Positions 17,938 to 24,245 of a DNA stretch of 64,000 nucleotides are shown here, piece by piece. Within the stretch, counting starts at the first letter, position 1. Every line of letters starts with the position of its first letter. The stretch covers positions 9,064,558 to 9,128,557 of the forward strand of contig NZ_JACHNH010000001.1 of NCBI RefSeq assembly GCF_014205335.1, read 5' to 3'. A model generated the notes under the pieces. It saw only the letters and a list, made by a program, of their open reading frames with translations. It was not told the origin of the DNA and ran no database searches. The position numbers were made by a program, and so were the translations under genes. Origin of the DNA: Amorphoplanes digitatis. GTDB taxonomy: Bacteria > Actinomycetota > Actinomycetes > Mycobacteriales > Micromonosporaceae.

Positions 17938-18170
17938 GCGTGCCTGGCTGGGTTAGCCCCCGGGGCAAGCGGCCCCGGTCGCGTGACATGTGAAGCTGCC
18001 CCGAGTCGGAGCGATCCGCCACTCAGCTAGTACGGCAGCCGCCGTTCGAGATGCCGCTTGGGCGGGCGGTTGGACGAGGTACGTCCACCGCGGGATCGCC
18101 TGCCATGAGCACCAGAAACCCCACCGGTCACGGCACTCCCGGTGAAGCGGACATAACGGCGATATCATTT

Positions 18171-18223
18171 AATCGTCAAACTATTGACTGAATGTCTCAC
18201 TATCATTGACGAGGTTGTCAAGC
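18171..18223 (+). promoter_or_regulatory. AT-rich promoter with four TTGAC/GTCAA half-sites
   Basis: Half-sites GTCAA 18175-18179, TTGAC 18184-18188, TTGAC 18206-18210 and GTCAA 18217-18221 form two inverted pairs with 4-base and 6-base spacers in opposite arm order. The segment is the most AT-rich part of the element and lies upstream of the winged-helix gene. It looks like promoter plus operator, possibly autoregulated by that protein; this is inference from arrangement. Confidence 0.5.
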
Positions 18224-18431
18224 TGTGAGGGTTCAGAGCGGCCATTTGGGAATTGGGGTGACGGGCACGATGACTGGCAGGGGCCGCATTGCGGCTTTGC
18301 TCGATCGCGGTCATGAAGTCTTGGTTCATCCCGGTCATCTACTACCTCACAGGGGTAGCGGGCACCAGACTGCTCCCGATGTAATCCCTCATGGCACCTC
18401 ACCGACAGCCCGAGTTGTCGACGTGTCTGAC

Positions 18432-18713
18432 ATGACGGAGTGGGCCCCCCAGGAACTTGCCGTGCGAGTCCTCCAGGTGATGGAGAACTCGAAGTCGGAC
18501 TTTCGGACACCAGACAGTCTGGCGCGGGAGCTTGCCGTCAGCGAAGCGGACGTACGGTCGGCGCTGGTTATATTAGGCGACAAAGTTCGCAGACCGCTCG
18601 GTGGTGAGGACCTTTATCCAGACTGGTTCCGCCCCACGAGCAGGCGAGCAACACCGCGCGAGAAGTGGTGGCGTTTCCGTACGTTGGCTGGGTACCCCAC
18701 ACCGGGAGTGTAG
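18432..18713 (+). CDS. putative winged-helix DNA-binding protein
   Basis: From ATG 18432 the product has 93 residues. Residues ~8-55 (LAVRVLQVMENSKSDFRTPDSLARELAVSEADVRSALVIL) read as a helix-turn-helix of the winged type, with TPDSLARELAVSEADVRSAL the recognition unit. A Trp/Arg-rich tail (REKWWRFRTL) follows. The frame is open upstream to 18225, but that part has no protein-like pattern. Its TAG is immediately followed by the GTG of the membrane-protein gene, so the two form an operon. Specific family not recognised. Confidence 0.6.
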   Translation: MTEWAPQELAVRVLQVMENSKSDFRTPDSLARELAVSEADVRSALVILGDKVRRPLGGEDLYPDWFRPTSRRATPREKWWRFRTLAGYPTPGV

Positions 18714-19043
18714 GTGCTTCCGATACAAGCTTTCCTCCTGGGAACTGCCGGCGGTCTCCTCGCCGAGCTTGTCGCCGTCTCTAAGTATCGCCTTACCAAA
18801 TTTGAGAAGTGGCCTTCGTATATTCGCGGGCGTGCGTACTGGATCATGGGATTCCTATGGGTGGCGACCGGGGGCGCCCTTGCTTGTATGTACAACGCGC
18901 AATCCCCGCTACCGGTGCTCGTATGTGTGAATATCGGCGCAAGTGCACCTCTCATTGTTCGAACCCTCATGCAGCCGGGCACCACCGGACCAGGCGTGGT
19001 GAATATCGAAGATGCTTCCCAGGCTGGTGGTCAACCCGCCTAA
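18714..19043 (+). CDS. small membrane protein coupled to the wHTH gene
   Basis: A 109-residue protein starting at GTG 18714, directly abutting the upstream stop. Hydrophobic segments are PIQAFLLGTAGGLLAELVAV, YWIMGFLWVATGGALACMY and PLPVLVCVNIGASAPLIV, separated by a basic loop (KYRLTKFEKW), giving about three transmembrane helices. The tail is polar. No family recognised. A small membrane protein co-transcribed with a DNA-binding protein on a mobile element could be an effector/sensor or an exclusion protein; neither is demonstrated. Confidence 0.62.
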   Translation: MLPIQAFLLGTAGGLLAELVAVSKYRLTKFEKWPSYIRGRAYWIMGFLWVATGGALACMYNAQSPLPVLVCVNIGASAPLIVRTLMQPGTTGPGVVNIEDASQAGGQPA

Positions 19044-19521
19044 TGTTCCTTCAACCGTCAGCAAGACTGCAGCTGTCTGTTGAGGCCGGACGGGTGAGGC
19101 GCCGAGGAAGTGGCAGTTGTCCCTTGTTTGCCGCTCAGTCAGGCACGACACAGGCACGTCGACCAGCTCCCGCGGGGATTTGAACCCCATACCCCTTCTG
19201 AGCTGGCGAAACATCCAAGATCGGGCGGACCGGGCGCCTTAGCAGGCTTGAGGTTGTTGATGTCTTCTGGCGTTTGACAACGCTTGTCGCGCTCTGTTGT
19301 GCCGGATCTGTACTTAATGATCTTGAGGTGAGGTCTTGAGATCCGTGGCGGATCTATCGCTCTCCATTGGGGGCGGGTACCGCACGCAACGTGGGGCCCG
19401 AGCTGTGCCGGTACGCTTCATTGACTGCCGCGAGCAGCTTAAGAAGTGCCTGGCTGCTTCATCACATCACCCAGGCACGAGACTCCTCACCCGCGCACTG
19501 TGAGCGTGCAACACTTGCTAC
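19044..19521. other. intergenic segment with a tRNA-like T-arm fragment
   Basis: No protein gene is supported here. On the minus strand at about 19160-19195 there is a T arm-like sequence (GGGGTTCAAATCCCC) followed by CGGGAGCT, as at the 3' end of a tRNA or tmRNA, but no matching 5' acceptor strand is present. The 19250-19400 part contains short direct repeats (GATCTTGAG/GTCTTGAG) and may be the promoter of the toxin-antitoxin pair. Confidence 0.4.
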
Positions 19522-19860
19522 ATGGATTTGGGGCCGCTGGAAGGCAGGCCGGGCCAGGAGATCGCGGCTCGGCTAGAGAAAACTGTGGCCGGTGGGAACG
19601 CGGCGACCTTCAGCGTCTACGGTCATCCAGTCATTGCGGTGCCTGTAGAGGCCCTGCGCGCCGGTCGGCAGATCTTCGTCGAGGTTGACGGCATTGAGGC
19701 TGTCGTGCTCACGCGGGAGCTCTACGAGTCGATCGCTGAGACGCTTGATGTGCTGGACGACCCCGACGCGATGGCGTCTCTGAGAGACGCCAAAGCTGCG
19801 ACTGGTGATGATCTTACTCTCGAAGAAGTCCGCAGGCTTGTGGCGGAGCGGGACCAATGA
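19522..19860 (+). CDS. type II antitoxin, Phd/YefM-like
   Basis: A 112-residue protein ahead of and overlapping a RelE-like toxin by four bases (ATGA at 19857). The middle part (ATFSVYGHPVIAVPVEALRAG, then VVLTRELYESIAETLDVLDD) matches the Phd/YefM pattern of a small DNA-binding N-domain with 'PV..I.V..' strand and 'Y..L.ETL' helix. The acidic C-terminus (EEVRRLVAERDQ) would wrap the toxin. No strong RBS is seen, so the exact start is uncertain. Confidence 0.8.
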   Translation: MDLGPLEGRPGQEIAARLEKTVAGGNAATFSVYGHPVIAVPVEALRAGRQIFVEVDGIEAVVLTRELYESIAETLDVLDDPDAMASLRDAKAATGDDLTLEEVRRLVAERDQ

Positions 19861-20138
19861 GCGACGAAAAGTTCGCCGTCACCTTCGCCCCCTCAGTTGT
19901 CCGTGACCTAGCATCGCCGAAGATTCCACGGCGAGTGATCGACGCGGCGTTGATGTTCATCGAAGGGCCCCTCGCTGAAGCCCCATGGCGCGTGGGTAAG
20001 CCCCTGGTAGGGCCTCTCGTCGGGACCTACAGCGCTCGACGCGAGGACTTTCGGATTCTCTATACCGTTGACTTCGATGCTCGGCGCATACGGATCACCG
20101 GACTAAGCCACCGCTCTGACGCCTACGGTCAGCACTGA
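19857..20138 (+). CDS. type II toxin, RelE/ParE family
   Basis: A 93-residue protein with the typical RelE order: FAVTFAPSVVRDLASPKIPRRVIDAAL (helix pair), PWRVGKPLVGPLVGTYSARREDFRILYTVDFDARRIRITGLSHRSDAY. The R..DFRILY.VD segment and the terminal HRSDAYG hold the conserved basic and His/Tyr residues used for ribosome-dependent mRNA cleavage. Translationally coupled to the antitoxin. It probably stabilises the element after loss of a functional integrase. Confidence 0.88.
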   Translation: MSDEKFAVTFAPSVVRDLASPKIPRRVIDAALMFIEGPLAEAPWRVGKPLVGPLVGTYSARREDFRILYTVDFDARRIRITGLSHRSDAYGQH

Positions 20139-20738
20139 ATCCGGCGTACAGGTCGGCTCGTCCGTCGCCCTCAAGGTCACGGCCCTGAGGGCGGCGCTGA
20201 ACTGGCCTTATAGATGAGCGTTGTTGGTTGCCGTTGGTCATCATTAGGCGTCCTCCGACGCCCTACGGGCGCCCTGGCGCCCTGGAGACGCCCCAGGCCG
20301 GGCCCGAAACGGGATAGCGCCACCCATCCCAGAGGTCAGAGTCCCCCGCCGGAGGCCTCAATGTCACCGCGGAATCGGAAGCCCCAGATCTGTCGGCTAC
20401 TCGGCGGTCCGGGGCTTCTTTTATGTCGCGCCTGCCGCCGGGCTGGAACCGCCGGGGTGCGCCCAGCGAAGCGCCCAGGCGCGGGGTCCCCCGCGCGGCG
20501 GGCCTCCGGCCCGGCCCTGCTGGGTGGCGCGACGGCCCGCGGAGCGGGCCGCTTGACCTTCGTACAGAAGATGCTCACCGGTTTTCAAGACCGTGCGCGG
20601 CAAGGCTTTGACCAGCGCATACGGTTGATACCTCATCCTCGTTGCCGCCCGGGTGCCGGGGCCAGACCGGGTAGGCGGACTTTGGGAGTCGCCATACGCA
20701 TCTGGTCGGATGCTCGGCCCTGCCGATTGATCGAGTAT
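20139..20738. other. non-coding stretch with terminator hairpin
   Basis: No gene is supported. It holds a hairpin at 20378-20422 (GAAGCCCC with GGGGCTTC, then TTTT), the likely terminator of the toxin-antitoxin pair. Next comes a very GC-rich patch at 20440-20560 with short repeats. On the minus strand near 20575-20615 is a sequence resembling a tRNA-Ser anticodon arm (CGGTCTTGAAAACCG) but no cloverleaf. The 3' end of the TPR gene begins at 20739. Confidence 0.45.
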
Positions 20739-21884
20739 CTAGGTCGCTCTCCGAGCTCTTACCCGTTCTTGCTGTACCAGTTCGAGCATGGCGGTGTCGG
20801 ATTCGAGGTCCAGGTGGCCGACCTGGCGGTCGAGGTCGATGACGATTTCAAGCTCGCCGACTGCCCCGTCGAGATTCCGTTCCGCCCGGTAGATCATCGC
20901 GATGTTGAACCGGGTAACGGCTTCGCCGGCGCGGTCGCCGACCTCACGCCGGATGCGCAGAGCCTGCCGGTAGTAGGTCAAGGCCTGCTGCCGGTCCCCG
21001 AGGTTGTCGCACACGAGGCCGATGTTGTTCAGGGTGGTGGCCTCGCCGGCGCGGTCGCCGACCTCCCGGGTGATGGACAGGGCCTGCCGGTAATAGGCCA
21101 GGGCCTGCTGCCGGTCTCCGAGCGCGTCATGCACGGCGCCGATGTTGACAAGGGCGGAGGCTTCACCGGCGCGGTCGCCGACCTCACGGGTGATGGACAG
21201 GGCCTTCTGGAAGTAGGCCAAGGCCTGCTGCCGGTCTCCGAGCCCGTCGTGCACGGCGCCGATATTGGCAAGGGTGGCGGCTTCACCGGCGCGGTCGCCG
21301 ACCTCACGGGTGATGGACAGGGCCTGCCCGTAGTAGGCCAGGGCCTGCGGCAGATCCCCGAGCCCGTCGTACGCCAAGCCGATGTTGTTCAGGGTGGCGG
21401 CTTCGCCGGCGCGGTTGCCGACTTCCCGCTGGATAGGCAGTGCCTGCTGGTAGAAGTCCAGGGCCTGCTGTCGATCCCCGAGCTTGCCGTGCACGGCGCC
21501 GATGTTGTTGAGGGCGGTGGCTTCGCCGGCGCGGTCGTGGACCTCGCGATACCGGTGGAGGGCCTGCTCGTGGTTGGCCAGAGCCTGTCGGGGCTGCCCG
21601 GTGGCGAGTTGGGCCGAGCCGAGGTCCGAGAAGGAGCTGGCGTCCGGGCCGAGCGTCAGGGTCGCGGCCGCCAGAGCCGCCACGTCTGCGAACCTGGACC
21701 TCAGCAGCCACACCCTCGCCACCCAGTCCGCAACCTCCCGGGCGATCGTGGGCTCCCGGCCGGCGAGCGCCAACCGGTGCACCTCCACCCATCGGGCGAC
21801 CGTGACAGCCGACCCATCGCGAACCAACGGTTCTCGACTCCCGGCCCGCCCACTGCCGGCGGCTAAGCCTGGACCATCCGTCAA
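20739..21884 (-). CDS. TPR-repeat protein, six 40-residue repeats
   Basis: The product is about 381 residues if it starts at TTG 21884. The ATG at 22052 adds 56 residues without protein-like pattern. The N-terminal ~110 residues (VHRLALAGREPTIAREVADWVARVWLLRSRFADVAALAAATL) are helical. Then come six nearly identical TPR units of 40 residues with consensus YYRQALSITREVGDRAGEATTLNNIGAVHDGLGDRQQALA, and a final divergent helix pair (FNIAMIYRAERNLDGAVGELEIV). Such TPRs bind peptides or proteins. No effector domain is fused. The same protein, with about nine repeats, is encoded at 53184-54690. Lies downstream of the HEPN-like gene on the same strand with a 180-bp gap. Confidence 0.8.
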   Translation of the reverse strand: MTDGPGLAAGSGRAGSREPLVRDGSAVTVARWVEVHRLALAGREPTIAREVADWVARVWLLRSRFADVAALAAATLTLGPDASSFSDLGSAQLATGQPRQALANHEQALHRYREVHDRAGEATALNNIGAVHGKLGDRQQALDFYQQALPIQREVGNRAGEAATLNNIGLAYDGLGDLPQALAYYGQALSITREVGDRAGEAATLANIGAVHDGLGDRQQALAYFQKALSITREVGDRAGEASALVNIGAVHDALGDRQQALAYYRQALSITREVGDRAGEATTLNNIGLVCDNLGDRQQALTYYRQALRIRREVGDRAGEAVTRFNIAMIYRAERNLDGAVGELEIVIDLDRQVGHLDLESDTAMLELVQQERVRARRAT

Positions 21885-22232
21885 CCCGGCACCGTCCCTT
21901 GCCCCGCATCCGCAATCTCCAGCACCGGTTACCGTCGCCCAGCAGCCGGAAGCCCTCCGCAACGGCCAGCACCATACGACCGACACCGACCCGGTCGATC
22001 CCAACGACCATGATCTGACAGCGACCACACAAAACCCGAACGTGTGATCCACAGGCCAGAGGGTTATCCCGCAACTACAGCCGCGCGGTCAGCGCGCCGG
22101 GGCGGACGCCGGGAGTGCAGCGGCAGGGCGACGATCCCCGCGCCGCGCTTTGAGGATATAGAAGGTTCTCATCTGGCACGGAGCCCGGAGTCGGCACGGA
22201 GTTGGTATACGGATAGCGATACGGAGCTTGGT

Positions 22233-23450
22233 CTACGGTCTGCGCTTGGCCTCGGCGTTACTAGCCGCGCGCCCGCCCCGAGCTTCGCCGAGTGCGGCGA
22301 TCAGCAGTTTGGCGGCGGCTTGCTGCATCGCTCTGACGGTGTGTGTGAACTGCTCGTTTGGGCTCGCGGTGTAGATCCGCGAAGTCGGCATGGCACCGCC
22401 GTGAGGTTCCATGCCGTGCAAAACTGCTTTGTGCGCGGTGTCCGAGCGCTGACTGTAGACCTTTGCCAGTCGGCGGGCGGTCGCCTCATCTACCACTCGA
22501 TTGAGCGCCTGCCGAAAGCGCGCAGCCGCTCCTGGCACGTTCTCGCACTTTTCACATTTTGACGCCTCAGCGCCCTCGCCGAACGCCTCGATGATCCCGA
22601 CCGCGGCCAGCAGGCTGTAGGACGGATGACGGTCTTGCGCCAGGCTGAGGCTCTCACGGTAGGCCGTGACTAAGTCGGCGAGTCCGCGATCGGCCTGGAG
22701 GGCCTCCCACGCTTCCTCGAACCCGCGGTCGATCTCCACCACTTTGGGGGCAGGGTACGGGCCGCCCTCAGCGACGTTGTCCTGGCCCGGCGGCGTGATG
22801 GGGAAGCCAAGCGATGCCTGTGGGTCCATGGTCAAAGGCCATCGACTTATCCAAAGGCGCCCGCTGACGAGAGCCAGCAGGCTGCAGAGGAGATTCAAGT
22901 CGTACTCGGCCGCCAGCTTGGCCGCCTCGAGGTCGTATCCGGATGCGGTTCCGGACACCCGCACAAGAAAGGTGCGCGCGATCTGACCTGTGCCAAACGC
23001 CGCCAGAGGCCCCGTGAGCTCCATGAACGCATTCCCACTCGGCTGCAGGTCGATCGTGCCGACCCGGCGAGTCCCACTGAGGACCTGGGGCGGGCTTGTA
23101 AACGCCTCGGGGTGCTCACCGATCACGGCATGCCATTGGAAGTCGCGGCTAGCGCCGAGCTGCCGTGTGGCCTCCTTGACGATCCGCTGCCACAGCTGAA
23201 CCTGGTCTGGCCGGCGTTCTCCCGTTCCAGCCACGGCGCACTCGGGTAGGCCGTTCCTCGCATGCGTGACCATCAGCGAGGTGGTGCAAGCCTGGCCATC
23301 CTTCGGTGTAATCCGAAAGGTGTCGGTACCTTCCCGGGACATCTGGACTCCCGTGACGCCGGGGAGTTCGGCGATCTGCTGGTGGACGCGGTTCAGCCAC
23401 TCGTCTCCGCTTGTTCTGAGCGGCACCGGCGCCTTGTATCGCAGCGGCAC
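22233..23450 (-). CDS. hypothetical protein with C-terminal HEPN-like motif
   Basis: From GTG 23450, preceded by GAGGAAGAG at six bases, the product has 405 residues; this start is better than the unsupported GTG at 23525. The N-terminal ~250 residues match nothing I know. The C-terminal third has HPSYSLLAAVGIIEAFGEG, a Cys-x2-Cys (CEKCENV), then RLAKVYSQRSDTAHKAVLHG. RSDTAH (about residues 335-340) is an Rx4H motif placed after a Tyr, as in ApeA/HEPN-type RNases whose C-terminal pattern is 'Y..RS..H G'. An RNase or abortive-infection role is therefore plausible but unproven. It reads away from the integrase fragment. Confidence 0.7.
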   Translation of the reverse strand: MPLRYKAPVPLRTSGDEWLNRVHQQIAELPGVTGVQMSREGTDTFRITPKDGQACTTSLMVTHARNGLPECAVAGTGERRPDQVQLWQRIVKEATRQLGASRDFQWHAVIGEHPEAFTSPPQVLSGTRRVGTIDLQPSGNAFMELTGPLAAFGTGQIARTFLVRVSGTASGYDLEAAKLAAEYDLNLLCSLLALVSGRLWISRWPLTMDPQASLGFPITPPGQDNVAEGGPYPAPKVVEIDRGFEEAWEALQADRGLADLVTAYRESLSLAQDRHPSYSLLAAVGIIEAFGEGAEASKCEKCENVPGAAARFRQALNRVVDEATARRLAKVYSQRSDTAHKAVLHGMEPHGGAMPTSRIYTASPNEQFTHTVRAMQQAAAKLLIAALGEARGGRAASNAEAKRRP

Positions 23451-23504
23451 GCTCCACTCTTCCTCGTCCACGGAACGAGGTTCGCAGAGCGAACCCAAGA
23501 GGGC

Positions 23505-23807
23505 ATCCGAATTCCGCAGTGCCACGAATGCAAGCAGGTCCTGCGCGACGCTGGTCTACGTGACGGCCGCCTGCACGACGCCCGGCACACCGCCGCGACC
23601 GTGCTGCTCATCCTCCAGGTGCACGAGCGCGCCGCGATGGGAGTCATGGGCTGGGCGACCACGAGCATGGCGGCCCGCTACCAGCACATGACCGACCCGA
23701 TCCGGGCAGACATCGCCAAGCGGGTGGGCGGCCTCATCTGGAAGCCTGCCGAGATGCCGGCCGCTGACCCTGCAGGGGAGCGGGACGGCGGTTCCGAGGC
23801 CGCCTGA
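23505..23807 (+). pseudogene. tyrosine integrase, C-terminal fragment
   Basis: Only the last ~100 residues of a phage-type integrase remain. Visible are CHECKQVLRDAGLRDGRLHDARHTAATVLL (containing HDARH, the HxxR box), VMGWATTSMAARYQHM (G-W/H box with the Tyr nucleophile in RYQHM), and the tail GGLIWKP. The catalytic first Arg and the N-terminal and core domains are missing; upstream DNA is occupied by the HEPN-like gene. It lies 90 bp from the tRNA-Ser attachment site, the normal place for an integrase gene. Confidence 0.85.
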
Positions 23808-23815
23808 CGGGCAAC

Positions 23816-23834
23816 TGAGACCACAACTGAGACC
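23816..23834 (+). repeat. 19-bp end repeat, right copy
   Basis: Identical to 17919-17937 and in the same orientation; it begins eight bases after the integrase fragment's stop codon. Confidence 0.7.
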
Positions 23835-23845
23835 ACTCACGCAGA

Positions 23846-23880
23846 AGGGCCGATCCCCGTGGGGGTCGGCCCTAGCGTTT
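23846..23880. terminator. hairpin between integrase remnant and tRNA-Ser
   Basis: Inverted repeat 23846-23858 with 23862-23873 (AGGGCCGATCCCC / GGGGTCGGCCCT), followed on the plus strand by AGCGTTTT. It can end transcription from both the integrase side and the tRNA (minus). Confidence 0.75.
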
Positions 23881-23893
23881 TGCCTGGTGAAGC

Positions 23894-23981
23894 TGGCGGA
23901 GGATACGAGATTCGAACTCGTGAGGGGTTTCCCCCAACACGCTTTCCAAGCGTGCGCCCTAGGCCTCTAGGCGAATCCTCC
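23894..23981 (-). tRNA. tRNA-Ser(GGA), integration target
   Basis: Minus-strand cloverleaf with acceptor GGAGGAT/ATCCTCC, anticodon stem CACGC/GCGTG around loop TTGGAAA (anticodon GGA, plus-strand 23945-23947), a long variable arm and a T arm with GTTCGAATC. The CCA is encoded. Bases 23894-23950 are supplied by the element and are duplicated at 17767-17822; the 5' part is chromosomal. Confidence 0.95.
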
Positions 23982-24066
23982 GTCCGACAGGATACAGACC
24001 CTTCGGTGTCCCCTTCGGCGGGAGGGCGGGGCGGCGCGCCGACGGCCGCCGGGTACTCTAGTCGGC

Positions 24067-24153
24067 AGCCCCTCGTGCGGCGTCATCTTGTGAACCTCCC
24101 CAGGGCCGGAAGGCAGCAAGGATAAGCGAGCTCTGGCGGGTGCACGGGGGGTC
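24067..24153 (+). ncRNA. ffs: 4.5S-type signal recognition particle RNA
   Basis: The invariant SRP domain IV sequence is present (GAACCTCCCCAGGGCCGGAAG, then GCAGCAAGGATA), with the asymmetric loop and GGAA-type tetraloop region. Outer strands CCCCTCGTGC (24069-24078) and GCACGGGGGG (24142-24151) pair to close the long hairpin. A T-rich run (CCTTTCTTTCCCC) follows. The RNA pairs with Ffh to target secretory and membrane proteins. Located upstream of dnaX, a common actinobacterial order. Exact ends are approximate. Confidence 0.93.
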
Positions 24154-24245
24154 CTTTCTTTCCCCGTACCCACCAACGCGGGACGCGGTTTGTTCTTGTC
24201 ACACCCTCGACGGAGAATGGCGCGGTCGTCCAGGAGGTGGCAGGA

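Larger units (their letters stand above)
17767..23950. mobile_element. integrated element in tRNA-Ser(GGA), about 6.1 kb
   Basis: The 3' 56-57 bases of tRNA-Ser(GGA), including the encoded CCA, occur twice in direct orientation at 17767-17822 and 23894-23950, differing by one C. Only the right copy has a complete tRNA. This is the standard product of tyrosine-recombinase integration into a tRNA 3' end. Just inside the ends lies the same 19-bp sequence TGAGACCACAACTGAGACC (17919-17937, 23816-23834), a candidate integrase arm site. A C-terminal integrase fragment (23505-23807) sits next to the right end. Cargo: wHTH/TM pair, toxin-antitoxin, TPR gene, HEPN-like gene. Composition is less GC-rich than the chromosome. 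With the integrase truncated, the element is probably immobile. Confidence 0.88.

Noticed and set aside
18225..18431. Upstream extension of the winged-helix gene to GTG 18225
   Set aside because: The extra 69 residues lack protein-like pattern, and ATG 18432 starts the helical domain directly.
20421..20636. Minus-strand frame containing TVLKTGEHLLYEG, reminiscent of a tRNA-Ser anticodon arm or a plasmid protein
   Set aside because: No cloverleaf can be built, no family support for the protein, and the rest of the frame is Arg/Gly-rich noise.
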